A stretch of DNA of 64,000 nt from Helianthus annuus (Eukaryota; Streptophyta; Magnoliopsida; Asterales; Asteraceae), in assembly GCF_002127325.2 (NCBI RefSeq), contig NC_035444.2, positions 38,975,226 through 39,039,225 on the forward strand. The letters are read 5' to 3'. Below, in pieces: positions 23,549-36,116 of this stretch (its first letter is position 1; each line of letters starts with the position of its first letter). The notes under the pieces are model-generated. The model saw only the letters and a list, made by a program, of their open reading frames with translations. It was not told the DNA's origin and made no database searches. The position numbers were made by a program, and so were the translations under genes.

Positions 23549-26500
23549 TGTAACACCTCGAATTTTTGTGTCCAATGATGTGTTAACACGTGTCATTTGT
23601 TTACACGTGGCATCTATAATAAATAAAGGACTAATTTTGACAAACCTTGAAAGTATATAAATTCGAGGGTTATAAATGTCAACAAGGGTAAATATACTGT
23701 ATAGTATCCCTAAATAATGCTTAAACCTTCAAACGAATAAATTATAGATCGTACAAAAACAAAACGCGGAAGAAAGTGAGAGATTACAAACTACGGGGGT
23801 TAACTGTGTCAACATGTTTAATAATACCTCTGAGTGACCCTTTAACGTTCCAAAGACTTTGTAACGGTATTATACCCTCACTAAAATAATATATATGAAT
23901 TTCGCGAAGTTTCGATATGAAACGAGAAAGTTACGATCGAATTCGTAGAAGAAGGGTTAAAAGCGTCAACAGTGAAAGTTAAGGCTTTCCAATATAATTA
24001 ATAAATAAACCGGGGACTTAATAATGCGGGTAAATAACACGAGGCCCCTATCGGTAAATAACCGAGGGCCAAACCGCAAAGTTACCCCTTCAAAACCGAA
24101 AGGTCATGTAAATCATTACGAAAGATTTCGTTATTAATGGCCAGATTCTGCAATCATAACAAAAGATTTAAAAATTCTGAAATCTTAACCTCTCGCGACC
24201 CACGTGAAGGTTACGGTTAAGTTAAGGCGGGCCGCGAGCCTCCTAAATAACACGCCTGATTTATTAAACTCAGGCGACCCGCATTATAGTGCATGGGAAC
24301 TTCCATGCGGGCCGCATTAGACGCCCAGATGCAGAATTATTGTAGTTACTTGCCTTTTGAAGCATTTGAACGATCATGAGCCAATAAATGAGGCATGGGC
24401 ACCCTACATTTGACCCATACACCTTAGGGGACATATGCCCATCATCCATGATCAGTATAGGCTGAGTTGTGATGATCTTGGACCTTAACATTGGCTATAA
24501 ATAGCAAGGTTGTAAACATAAGTTCACCACACTCAAAACTCACTATCTGATCATTCTAAGAAGCTCCAAGCATTCTTCTCTGCTCCATATTCAAGTACTA
24601 ACTTCTGTAAGTTACCTTGATCATCCATAGTTCAGTTTATGCTTAGTATTTAGCTAAAAACCAAACCGTCGTAAAAACGGTTTGACTTTAAATTATGTCC
24701 ATAATGGTTCTGTCTTATGACGAATCAAAAGTGGTTATAAGTTGGTATCAATGAAGGTAATAAACCCCTAAAAGGGTTCCCTCTGATCACCACTCTAACT
24801 ATGTCAAATGTCGAGTCAAACGTGCGGTTAAAAAGTCAACAGAAAGCTATTTTAGCGATTTATGCATAATCTGTAATGTATATGTTATAGAACCTGTTTT
24901 GACAATCATAAAACATGATGATAAGTATATAAACCTATTTGCGCTCGTTTGAATCGATCATTTGCTATATTGAACCGGTTCGGAGCCGAAAGTCGCAAAA
25001 GTTTGACTTTTGCTTTGACTTCAGTTCTGACCCGTTTTAGTGAGGTATAAATATACCTTAGGACTCTCTTAGGACCAGGTCACATGTTGGTATAGACCTC
25101 TGTGGTCGGTTCATGAGTTATCCAAGTCTTTTGCGCAATTCCGTCTTTCGCCTAAAAGTTGACCATAACGGCCTTTTAAAATTAAAACGAGTATTTCGGA
25201 CACGTGAACGGACCAAAACCTTGCTTATTAAATTATAAGCATGTCCCTAAAGTTTCACGTCAATCCGAGGCCTAGAATGAGAGTTATGCTAAAAGGCGCA
25301 CTTTTAAGAAAGTTTTGTAATTAACGGCGCAATTAGCATAACGCCCATCTAACCCAAGTTTTCGTCACCAAAACTTTTACCCACTGTGGTAAAATAATAT
25401 TTTGGGAATTTTAAAGATTTTTAATAATTTTTACCTTGCTCATAACCTGCGGTTATGGCTACGGTTCGGTAAATACCGAATATGCCCTTTTTGGCCAAAA
25501 CGGGAGTTCTACAAGGTCTTTTGACCCGATTCCAGTTGCCACTGGTTTTAAATAATAAATAAAGTATTTTAAGCTTTATAAGCTGTTCGGGAAACTCAGA
25601 TTTCCTGTAGAACTCGAAAAGCCTTTTTAAAGTCTTTAAAATGACCAAAAAGCCCCTACGGGGCATAGTATTAACTTAAACTCGTTACGGGCGTCACGGA
25701 AGGTATCCTACTGATACCACAACACATTTAAGGCGCATTGACTTAGGAAATAAGCGTACGACTCTCATAGTTAACCGTTTCGCCTATTTGCGCACACGGT
25801 ACGGCTCATGGAACTAGTTTTCGTGCAATAGCCGATACGGGTCAAATTATATTATTTGAACCCCAAAATCCAGAGTATGAACTATAAACCCATATACAAC
25901 AAGTCACTGAACTTGTTGGGTCCAAATCATACTCCATTCTCGGTTTTCGCCTTTTCGTGCGAATTAACCATATCTATATATATCGGAACCAACCGGTCTA
26001 GGCTACGACCATATAACGACCCGTTAGGATTCTAAGAGGTTAATTAAAACCTTCGTTCCAGATTAGGAGCCCCAGTAAAAGCTATCGGTGGCTTGATCTA
26101 AATTAAGGATTAATACTTGCAAAGGTAAATACTTTTGACTTATTTCCCCTATATGGGCTTGGGTTACGGTATATTAATACCGCTTGATTGAGCATTATAT
26201 AATTCCATCGCTTAGGTGGTTAATTGATTAAATATGATCGGCTCATTTAAACAGTTTTGTTGCTTATAAGCCTTTGGGGGGTTTAATGACCGTTGTCCCG
26301 GATATCCTTGGCATCATTTTACGAAATGGCCACGACCATCGACATCCCGGTGTAGGCGTACACCCGGTATAAAGTGTCGACATTAAAATTAAAAGACGTA
26401 GCCGTTGGTTTTTATACTACGGTTTTACGCAAACGTGGTGTGTCTATAAATCTTTAACCCGGCACGACCCGGGCTACTGAACGCATAAAAGAACATGTAA

Positions 26501-26947
26501 AACGTTCACAAGATCATTATGAATTTTCCCAAGTTATAAAAGAGTTTGTGCCTAGTGCATTCAAATCAATTTTAATAAACATTTTCAAAATGTGTCAGTT
26601 GAATGTATTTACCAGTGTAAACTGACGTATTTTCCCCAAAAAGATTAAGTGCAGGTACCTAAACGTAATTGGCTGGTATTAGCTCCCTAGCGTCGGGATA
26701 AGCCTCGCAAGCTTGATTGCAGTATCTGATGGAACAATAATTTATGATTATTTACGATCCACTGTGGATATATCCAACCCCTGTAATACATTTTGATATT
26801 ACAATCAGAGGTTGAAATTTATATATTTATCTTATGCTTCCGCTGTGCATTATATAATTGTGTGGTTTGACTATATTTTTGCCAACATCATCACGGTAAT
26901 CCCCCACCGGGCCCACCGGTGAGACACGTGGAAATCGGGGTGTGACA
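23549..26947 (+). repeat. Element A 3' LTR
   Basis: Same length as the 5' LTR (3399 bp), with only scattered single-base differences. Its TATA box is at 24495-24504. Read-through from it would enter the inverted solo LTR beyond 26947. Confidence 0.95.
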
Positions 26948-29243
26948 CAAACCATATGGTTTGACCCGTTTCGGCTAATTTATGTAAACTAGTTACATAA
27001 GCCGAACCGTGCGCGCAATAGGCGCAACGGGTAACCGTAAGAGTCCTACACTGTTTTTCTAAGTCAACATGCCTTAAAGAGGTTGTGGTATCAGTAGGAT
27101 ACCTTCCGTAATGCCCGTAACGAGTTTAAGTTCATATTATGCCCCGTAGGGGTATTTTGGTCTTTTTAAAGATTATAAAAGAGGTTTTAGAGTTCTACAG
27201 GAAATCTGAGTTTCCCGAACAGTTTATAAAGTCTAAAATACTTTATTTATTATTTAAAATCAGTAGCAACTGGAATCGGGTCAAAAGACCTTGTAGAACT
27301 TAAGTTATGGCCGAAAAGGGCATATTCGGTATTTACCGAACTGATGCCATAACCGCAGGTTATGAGTAGGTCAAAAATAATTAAAAATCTTTAAAAATCC
27401 CAAAATATTATTTTACATCAGTGAGTAAAAGGTTTGGTGTCGAAATCTTGGTTTAGATAGGCGTTATGCTAATTGCGCTATTTAATTACTAAAGTTTCGC
27501 AATTTGCTATTTAGCATAACTCCTATTCTGGACCTCGGATTGACATGAAATTTTAGGGACATGCTTAGAAATCAGTAACCAAGGTCATGATCCTTCCACG
27601 TGTCCGAAATTCTCGTTTTAAATTAAAAAGGGCGTTACGGTCAACTTTTAAGCATTTAACGGAAATGTGTAAAAGACTCGGACAAACAACGAACCGGTCA
27701 CAGAGGGTTATACCATCATGTAATCTGGTCCTAAGAGAGTCCTAAGGCATATCTAAATCAAATTTTTAACGGGTCAGAACTGAAGTCAATGCAAAAGTCA
27801 AACTTTTGCGACTTTCGGCTCCGAACCGGGTCAAAACAATAAATGGTCGGATCAAACAAGCTTAGACTAGTTTATATACTTACTATCATGTTTTATGAGT
27901 GTTCAAACAGGTTACATATCATCTACATTACAGATTATGCAAGAAATCGCAAAATGACATTTCTGTTGACTTTTTCTAAGCACGTTTGACTCGACATTTG
28001 AACTAGTTAGAGTGGGAATCAGAGGGTGCCCTTTTAGGGGTTTAATGCCCACATGATTACCATCATATAACTATCTTTGATTCGAAAAATCACTGGACTA
28101 TTCGTGATTTATCGCAAAGTCAATCGTTAATTACGACGGATTGACTTTTAGGCTAAACTAAGCAAAAACTAAGCCATAAAAGGGTTGGCATACTTACAGA
28201 AGCTTGGTGCACGAATTAGGATGCTAGAAGAAAGCTTGAGAGCTCCAGGAATGATTAGAAGGTAAGTTTTGAGGTGTGTTTTCACTTATGCACAATGTAT
28301 GCCTTTTATAGTGAAAGAATGGCCTCTAGATCATTACACATCAACCTACAATGGAGCATGGGTGATCAGCAGGTGGCCCTGAATGCTAGGGGTCATGTAG
28401 AGGGCGCCCATGCTTCATTAATTGCCTCTATGATCGTTCACAAGCTCAATTAGTGCATCTGCCCATGTTTTCTGCATCTGTGTTTGTCACGCGGTCCGCA
28501 TTAAGATTCAGACTGGGCTCACGCGGGCCGCCTGAATCTTAATGTCAGAATGCGTATATGCAGGAGGCTCGCGGCCCGCGTTAACTTATGTGTTTCACTC
28601 AGGCGGGCCGCCTGAGGCCTGTTTTCAAAGATTTTTAAAACTTTTGTAATGATTAACCGAATCTTTGTAATTAATAACCTGACCTTTCGGGTTCGAAGGG
28701 GTAACTTTGCGATTTGGCCCTCGGTTAATTACAATTAAGGGCCTCGTGCCTTTTACCCGCACTGTCAAGTCCCCGGTTAATTTAATTACTGTTCGAAAAG
28801 CCTTAACTTTCATTGTTGACGCTTTTAACCCCTCGCATACGAATTTGATCATAGCTTTCTCGTTTTAAAACGGAACTTCGCGAAATTTATATAGTACATT
28901 CTAGTGAGCGTATTTTACTATTACAAAGCCTCGGGTTCGTCAAAGGGTCACTTAGAGGTATAATTAAACATGTTGACACAGTTAACCCCTGCAGCTTGTA
29001 ATCTCTCACTTTCTTCCGCGTTTCGCTTCCGTACGATCCATGATTTATTAGTTTGAAGGTACGAGCATCGTTTATGGTTACTATACAGTATATTTACCCT
29101 TTGTTGATATTTATAACCCTCGAATTTACATACTTTCAAGGTTTGTCAACTTTAGTCCTTTATTTAATATCTAATGCCACGTGTAAACTCATGACACGTG
29201 TTAACACATTACTGGACACAAAATTTCGAGGTGTTACAGTACC

Positions 29244-29924
29244 GATAAAGAGACAAACTTGACTCTCGAATGATAAATGTGATTTAGAATCACTTATTCG
29301 GGGGCGGATGTGATATTTTTATCACTTATTGATTGTCGTGTGCAGGATGTATTATATATAGGTATGTATAGTATATATACGTATGTTTGGTATCATGGAA
29401 GTTCTAGACTTATGTCCCCGTTGTTTTCAGTAAAAGAAACAACCATGATACCCAGATGATAAACAACATAAAGACCACATATCTCAGAACCTCGGCAATC
29501 TATCAAACGAAATTTCGGTACCACGACCATATGCCAATGAGCGGTTCCCACACGGTTTTCAGTCTGTTATGTTTATATCGCCCTGCACTCTTTAAAATGA
29601 TTGTGAGCTTGCCAATACATCATTAGTATAGCTACTTAGCGTTTATCATTTTAAGTTCAAATAGGAAACTCATTTTTGTTTTTCTCTTGTTTTTTTTTTG
29701 ACTTTTTTTTTTTGTAATTTTGGGGATTTGAATTTATTCCCCCTAACATTCAAAAAGTAAATTTAAACTTTTAAAAACATCTTTTTGGATTTTCTCAAGA
29801 AAAATATTCACAAACACGATTTCCCAATGTGGATTAACTCATGTTTTACCTCGATGCCATTTACCAAAATTAATTTAATCAAAAATGATTTATCAAGATT
29901 TTGGAAAATAAGTTGGCACATTAG
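29244..29924 (-). other. Copia interior between RNase H relic and the solo-LTR insertion
   Basis: A/T-rich with poly-T and poly-A tracts. No coding similarity is seen. Confidence 0.4.
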
Positions 29925-30810
29925 TAGTCGGTGTGGACCAAAACCACATTGACGAGTTTCATATTGAAGCGATCACGTGTGAGGTGATATTCGAGATCAA
30001 TGTGTCTAGTCAAGGAGTGTTGTACGATATATTAGTAGTTCGCAAAGCAACTTAAATATCGACAAAGATAGGAGAGATTAGAAATTCAAAAGCGTAATCT
30101 TGCAACTGCTTCGTGCATTGCCAGGTATCTGATAGCTCTCCCAAACTGGATATTCACCCGGTGTGGATTTCAAGGTCGATTTTACAGCTACCGTTAACGA
30201 AATCACTATCAACATTTAAGATCAGAAACCTCCGGGTTCGGCTGGTAAGAAGCAAATGAGCATGTGGGAAAGCTTGTACACATCATCATTGGTCTGTCCA
30301 TACATGATGTCTTCCACATACTTTTGCACCAGCAAAGGTCTTCGTCTTTCTCCTTGAGAAGTAGTGTACGGTTGTTCAATCCACGCCAAGGTATCCGCAC
30401 ACCTGGTTAGTTTGTTTAAGAAACACATTTTCTTCAATCACACCGTAGAGAAATGTATGCTGCACGTTCATCTTGTATGTCTTAACTTCTTGTGGGAGAA
30501 TAAGCCATGAACCTTTGAAAGGCTCCAGACGTGCGGCAGGCGTGTACATTTCATTGGAATCTATCCTCTTGACCAAATCAAAACCATAACAATCAATTTT
30601 CGGCACGTTTCTCATCTTGTCGATATTTTGAACTTTTTCATCATCATTCCTTCACCGGACATTTTGTCTTCTTTTCTTTTTCTACATCAAAGGCAAGAAA
30701 TCCTCCTTGATTTAATGATATGTCGGAGCTTCATCTAGCAGATCAAGTGCCTGGATGCTCCACTATCAATAATCCTACGACTATTAATAGTTCCTCCTGG
30801 AACATCCTGC
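29925..30810 (-). pseudogene. Copia pol relic: protease, RT and RNase H fragments, integrase deleted
   Basis: On the minus strand a protease motif (RIIDSGASRHL at about 30745-30780) is followed within about 150 bp by RT sequence, so the whole integrase and the start of RT are gone. RT pieces include MYTPAARLEPF, NVQHTFLYGVIEENVF and, near 30310, LLVQKYVEDIMYG. The copia active-site box is normally YVDD, so one catalytic Asp has become Glu. A frame break follows (30209-30437), then an RNase H tail near 29930-30040 (HSLTRHIDLEYH). No functional enzyme can result. Confidence 0.8.
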
Positions 30811-30823
30811 ACACACTTAAAAA

Positions 30824-33006
30824 TCAGTTGGGGAGAGGGACCCAAGCCTTCGTTGACTTGGGTCGTCTGGCATCATCAAGAATTGTGACTTTGATTTCTC
30901 GATGATTCGGAATTGATTGAGCTCCCCCTGAAACAATTACTGGTTTTGGTTTCCAAATGTGTTTCTGTTTTTCATTTTTAACATCTGGTGTAATAGACTG
31001 TGTTTGGATAACTTCCGGTTTCAAAACATTTTCATCTACTTTTCCTTTTTTCTTTCTCTGTTTCATTTCTCGTTGTTTAACAAGACGAGTGTCTTGTTTT
31101 CGTGAAACAGATCTCGTATGGTAACTGTTACCACCGGGGCATCAACTTTTGCTTTTCCCTTAGTGAGATATGGACAGTTCTTGACAACATGTCCATACTC
31201 ACTGCATTCAAAGCATGATCTCCGCTCAACAAACCTTGGAGTATCATGATAGTGATAGCTTGACGATGAACTTCGTGATCTTGAGGTACTTGGTCCTTCA
31301 TCACAACAGTTTGTGTGTTGTGTGTAGTTATTCTAACTGTTTTTTTTTCAAAATCTGAACTTGTTTAACAAAATCCGTGTTGGATTTGCTTTCGGATGTT
31401 TCAATTTTATCAGTCCCCCGAGACTTCATGAAGTTTATCTTTTGAAACTTCTTCTTGTTCTGAGCTCTTTTGCCCTTTCTCTTTCTTTGATTAGCATAAT
31501 GCTGCTTTGTTGATCTGGAAGTTTTTGATTTCTATATTGTTTCTGAAATTCGGTTTTTGGGATAGGAGCACTCTGAGTTACTACAACTCTTGGGACATTT
31601 TTAATGGGAAAATCTTTGTTTGAGTAAACTTTTTCAGAATCGATCAACGTATAAAGCAAGTTCGCGCTATTAGAGTTTTGCACAGAAGTGGACTCTACCA
31701 GAACAGTCTTAACAGCTTTTGCTGGAGGATCACACAGAATATGATTCTCAAGAGGTATATTCTCTTCTATTGTCACTGCATCAGACTGTACCAGTTTGTC
31801 ATCCTCAGATTCATCATCAGAGGTTTTAGCATCCTCAACAATCATTGGAGGATCTTGATTCAGTTCGGTGGTTAAATCTTTTGCATCAACTGATTGAGCC
31901 CAATCGGAGAATATTTCTTTTTTGAATCTGAGCCCAGCTACGAATTCCTCAAAGTCTAATGGGATTGAAGGCTCGAACTGAGGCATATCCTCCTTGTGTC
32001 TAACATGTGGACGACACTTTTTATACGCAATGCACGTGACATCCTTTTTCTTTTTCTGTATGTCAATGATGTGATCCAGCACATAACGAGAGTTTGAATA
32101 GCTATCTAACTTAAGCTGGATCGCCTCATTTTCACTCTTAGCACGGGGCAATTCTCTTTTTGTTTCCTCGAGCATGTTGATGTAATTGTTAATCGTAGTT
32201 TGTCTTCTTGAAACAGTTTTCTTTAGCTCGAAAAGATCTTTCTTTAATGTTTCAATTATGGTTTACATTCATTTTCATGATTTTTAAGAACTATATTGGC
32301 CTCTGTGCATTTTGAGAGATCCACGATTAGATTTTGATTGTTGATAAATGTCAAGTCATATTTACTTTCCAGATCAGACAATTTAACACCTAACTCAGAA
32401 CATTTATTGCACTTAACACACTTGACACTTATTTGACTGGATTCATCCTCAGAAATTAATCCATCTGCCTTAGAATCAACAATCTCCCTCGATGGACCTT
32501 CTGATCCATCCGCGCTTGAACTTGAACACTCTTCATCTGAACTCCCGCCATATCCAAAACTATCATCATTTCCCGAAGATTCACCATCATTGACATTCTT
32601 GACAATTTCTACACAGTACGCAGTTCTTGTTTGAATGTTACAGTCTTATCACAACCGATAGAAGGTGTAGCCCAATGATTGATTTTTGGCGGTTGAAGGT
32701 TATTTGACGGTATAGGAGACTTAAACCAAGATGGTACTAAACCCTTTTGCGTATAATTATTGTCCGCATTTGAATCTGGAATCCAACCATACAGATTAGT
32801 TACCATTTTATGTTTACTTTGTGGTGTACTACTGATGCACCACATTTTCCAAAATACATCTCTGGATTTTGTGGAGGAGGATTATCCGAGAATGGAAGTC
32901 CTAAACACTTCTGATCCCATGTCGAAGAATGGCTTTGTTGTGGAGGGTTTGCGTCCTTTGACCAATCCCACGGGTTGGTTGCCATTTTATCAAAGATTAA
33001 AGACAC
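30824..33006 (-). pseudogene. Copia gag relic with zinc knuckle
   Basis: Starts with a frame from 33006 reading MATNPWDWSKDANPPQQ, a plausible gag start. It breaks near 32800 and continues in other frames. The longest piece, 31435-32175 (246 codons), reads MLEETKRELPRAKSENEAIQ, then HIIDIQKKKKDVTCIAYKKC and an acidic stretch, matching my memory of copia gag proteins from composites. The CX2CX4HX4C knuckle CFECSEYGHVVKNC lies at 31174-31215 in yet another frame. The final piece (30824-31066) ends KAWVPLPN just before the protease. Several stops and frameshifts are present. Confidence 0.75.
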
Positions 33007-34144
33007 GTGAAAAATTGCCTAAGTTCAAAAAGTGTCAACGCCCAAATTTCTGATAAACTTTTGGTTTACGGCCCACTAGATTAAACCGAATCTAGTAAAA
33101 TTCAAACGAACCGGGCTTTGTCAAACTTTCAAACGAAATCCACTAATGAATGCCGGGCCCAAATGAATTTGACTTAGGAATTCTAGGCCCAAACAAAAAT
33201 TGTATGGGTTTAGCAATTTACTAAAGTCAAATTATTGTTGGGCCTTATCAATACTGTCGTTAAAAACACAACTATGTCAATTGTGAATAGATAAAATGGG
33301 TGGGCCAATTAATAGATAAGTGATAGTGGGCTCCCAATATGAACGATTGGGCTTGTTAAGAGTAATTGTTCAATGTTGTGTGGATAATGGCCCAAACGAG
33401 GGTTTTTGAAATTATAGTAGCACTTATAGTGGGCTCACTTAATTTATGTTGAACAAATTGGATTGGTGGGTTAACTGATAGTGATGATACTATCGTTGAT
33501 TGGGACTGTGATGAGCTTAATGTTTTCAGTAATTCCCAACGAAAAGTAGGCAACAATCTATCTAACAAAGGTGAGCTGAACTAGAATAATGATCCACCTT
33601 TAAATTTATAGGCCCACTTATGTATAAGTCAATCGATATAACTGGTGTATGTATGGTGTGTATTGATATAAATTTATAGGCCCACTTGGTTGTATGATGT
33701 GTATCGATATAGACTGGTATCGAAATAGAATGTCTTGTATCGATACAAGGGTGTATCGCTATATTGGTGTATCGATATGTATAATGAATTGTACAGAATC
33801 GCAGACGATAAAAAGTACAAGGTCTCCACTAAGTGTCACCCAATGAAGTTTCAGCGATCAAAACGTACTTTTCTGGTGACTATTTCGGTGACCTTGTTCG
33901 TCAGAAAAAATGGAGGTTTTGTTTCTTTCACTTCAAAATTCAAAAGAACTTGTACCTTTGATAATCTCCAACCCTTTTAAACAAGTTTTAATCAAGATCA
34001 TCAACCGATAACATTGTTTTTATAGAGTTTCAATCCGTGTTTGTATCCGAAAAACTGGGTTTCGAGTTTTTGTTCAATAAAGCTTCGAATATCGCTCAAA
34101 AACCTCACAACGAACTCGGTTTTTAACAAGAAATCGAGCCTTAC
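33007..34144 (-). other. Copia 5' untranslated leader
   Basis: Lies between primer site and gag. A short local duplication (aaatttataggcccactt at about 33602 and 33669) and several atcgatat motifs (33690-33780) are visible. No protein is supported. Confidence 0.5.
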
Positions 34145-34156
34145 GCTCTGATGCCA
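34145..34156 (-). promoter_or_regulatory. Copia primer binding site, initiator tRNA-Met
   Basis: Minus strand tggcatcagagc, one base from the canonical tggtatcagagc and two bases from the 5' LTR. Fixes the element's orientation. Confidence 0.85.
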
Positions 34157-34158
34157 CT

Positions 34159-34855
34159 TGTAGGTCCCGACATGGATCGTCGGACTACGATGATTTCTTA
34201 TTTCGGATGCCGTAGCGAGTACGGAATCTAAGCTACGACACAAACTGAGCTAGAAAATGTATAACACAATAAAGATTCAATGATTAACGGTTCCGTGTAT
34301 TCGATTCGACATATTTTCGATACAATATTCGACAAATACAAAGCACTCACCGGAACTCTCTCTACACTCTCTCTAGCTCTTGCAAGCTCTCTATCAAACA
34401 TAGTGACAACTGCCGGTATTTATACTTAAACCAGCAGTGCCTTACATCGACACAACCCTAAACAATCGAAACGTATCGATATACATCCAAATATATAGCA
34501 TACCATCGATACATCTAAAGTCTATCGATATAGTGTATCGATATACACACCAATTGAAGTTCTATCAAAACACACATTATATCGATATATCATGTTAACA
34601 TGCATGCATTAATATATAACTAGATATATATCAACATCGATATATCAAAACAACATCACATGCATGCTTTAGATATACAATTTGATGATGCCATGATGAC
34701 ATCATCATGATGTCATCAATACTCAACTAAGTCGTTCTTGTGTCGTCGCATGCGTAGCTTGTTCACCGAGTCGTACAACGGAGGGATGTCGTCGACGTCG
34801 GTTTTGAACAGAACCAAACTGAACCGAATCACATCCACACAAAAATACATCAACA
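34159..34855 (-). repeat. Copia 5' LTR
   Basis: Partner of 10034-10732. TATA-like gtataaatacc equivalent (minus) at 34415-34425, with atcgatat-type motifs upstream of it on the minus strand (34450-34640). Confidence 0.9.
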
Positions 34856-34860
34856 AGTAG

Positions 34861-35401
34861 CATAAATACTAAATCATTCGGTTCATTAATTTTTGTTGCT
34901 AGAACAATATAAGAAGCTCTAAATCACAAAGGAATGGTGAATTATTTACTTACTTAGAATCGGATAGTTAGATGTGTCTACAACTTGGTTATTCGAGGAC
35001 ATGTGGTCATCCTGATGGGGTAATGGCTTTCCAACACTACACCCTCATTACTAGTGTTTACTATGATGAGTTTTTCATAAAATCCATAATCAAAAGGCTT
35101 TGCGAAAGTATTAAGAGGATTCTGATCCTAACCAGTTATCTTTCTTATATCCGATTTCATAAACTTACATTAGTAGTTTTGGTTTACTGTTTTTTAATCA
35201 TAAAATTTACATAGGTTAAATATTATAAAAGAGGTTAGGTTAATAGATTTCGTTTCCTTGCATTGATACTTGGGTAACCTTAGCTATACTATATTCCGAT
35301 AGGTACGTTTGCCTAGAATATGTATAGATAGTACCAGTGTTTTTCCTTAAAACTAGTATGTGTTTGTGTGCGACTTTACTGTTACTTTTAAGTGCGTCAA
35401 G
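34861..35401. other. Unassigned spacer, probably the LTR of the Tat/Athila relic
   Basis: No gene is supported. Position just before a tRNA-Asp-type primer relic suggests decayed LTR sequence. Confidence 0.35.
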
Positions 35402-35755
35402 TTTTTGGCACCGTTGTCGAGGACGCATCACTATTTAATATCTAGCCTTATAGTAGTAGTCTAGCTACTTAGATTGGTTTGTTAGTTTAGTTTATTTGAG
35501 TTCTCTATTTTCTTTGTTTTCTGTTTTGTTTCGTTTATCGTTAGCACTTTTAGTGCGTTAGACTTAACTTTAGGAAGGCAGCGGAACGAACCATTTCGGA
35601 GCATGTACATCCCTCTACTGATGCGATTAGGAACAACATCAATAGACCAAGGGTTGGAGCAAATAACTTCACTATCCTGACTCAGTTCATTTTGATGAAC
35701 GAACGCTCGTGTTAATATCATGGACTTGCAGATCAAGATCTTAATGATCACATCA
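35402..35755 (+). pseudogene. Tat/Athila relic: decayed tRNA-Asp primer site and gag start
   Basis: tttttggcaccgttgtcgag at 35402 is a mutated tRNA-Asp primer site, with G-to-A and C-to-T type changes from the form seen at 4464-4481. About 160 bp on, a plus-strand frame reads RTISEHVHPSTDAIR, then RPRVGANNFTI, and after a stop GLADQDLNDH. This pattern I associate with Athila/Tat gag (the stretch before a DPN-type motif). No LTR partner is found. Confidence 0.55.
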
Positions 35756-35870
35756 CGTGTCGTGTCGTGTCGTATCGTATCGTATCATATCGTATAATAT
35801 CTTATCGTATTGTATAGGAACATATCGTATGGTAACATATCGTATTGTATAAAGTATAGTGTAGGTGTAT
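35755..35870. repeat. Degenerate (TCGTA)n microsatellite
   Basis: Runs of cgtgt, cgtat and catat pentamers (35757-35860). Confidence 0.85.
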
Positions 35871-36006
35871 AGGTGTATAATTCTGTAGTATGGTATACTA
35901 TAACATTGGGACCTTACTACACTATATGGTACGATACTTTACTATGCTATACTACACCTATAGGCCAATACATGACACGTACTACACATATACTATACTA
36001 TACTAA

Positions 36007-36032
36007 ACACACACACACACATATATATATAT
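36007..36032. repeat. (CA)n(TA)n microsatellite
   Basis: acacacacacacacatatat tract just before the solo LTR. Confidence 0.8.
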
Positions 36033-36116
36033 ACACTTAAAAGGCTATGTCAATGGGCCAATCCGACATAGCTAAGTGTCGTCTTGTGGTTACCCACAAG
36101 AATTTTATGCATGTAG

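Larger units (their letters stand above)
12885..26947 (+). mobile_element. Element A: complete young Ty3/gypsy chromovirus (Tekay-like)
   Basis: 14,063 bp with direct LTRs of 3399 bp each (12885-16283 and 23549-26947), flanked by the perfect duplication caaac (12880-12884 and 26948-26952). About ten differences between the LTRs are visible by eye, so insertion was recent. Inside lie an initiator-Met primer site, an extra ORF, a 43-bp tandem array, an uninterrupted gag-pol and a polypurine tract. The chromodomain-like tail, GPF motif and initiator-Met primer point to a chromovirus; long LTRs suggest the Tekay/Del branch. All parts for self-mobility appear intact. Confidence 0.95.
11824..29238 (-). 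repeat. Solo LTR of a gypsy family related to element A, split by element A
   Basis: The segments 11824-12884 and 26948-29238 together form about 3.35 kb, beginning tgtcacaccccg and ending aggtgttaca on the plus strand. This is the reverse complement of an LTR like those of element A (3399 bp) but clearly diverged. Perfect flanking duplications gtacc (11819-11823 and 29239-29243) mark a real insertion with no internal region, that is, a solo LTR left by LTR-LTR recombination. Element A landed inside it. A minus-strand TATA (cactataaaagg) lies near 28304, with gcgggccgc-type motifs upstream of it at 28495-28615. Confidence 0.9.
10034..34855 (-). mobile_element. Ty1/copia retrotransposon (decayed), hosting two nested insertions
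   Basis: Direct LTRs at 10034-10732 and 34159-34855 are flanked by the perfect 5-bp duplication agtag (10029-10033 and 34856-34860). The primer site at 34145-34156 and polypurine tract at 10733-10745 show that it runs on the minus strand. Removing the nested material (11824-29243) leaves about 7.4 kb. The order on the minus strand (gag, zinc knuckle, protease, RT, RNase H) matches copia, with integrase deleted. The LTRs differ at many positions by eye, including indels, so this is the oldest layer of the nest. Confidence 0.9.

Noticed and set aside
34001..34243. 80-codon minus ORF crossing into the copia 5' LTR
   Set aside because: Spans the LTR edge and primer site, so it is untranslated leader.
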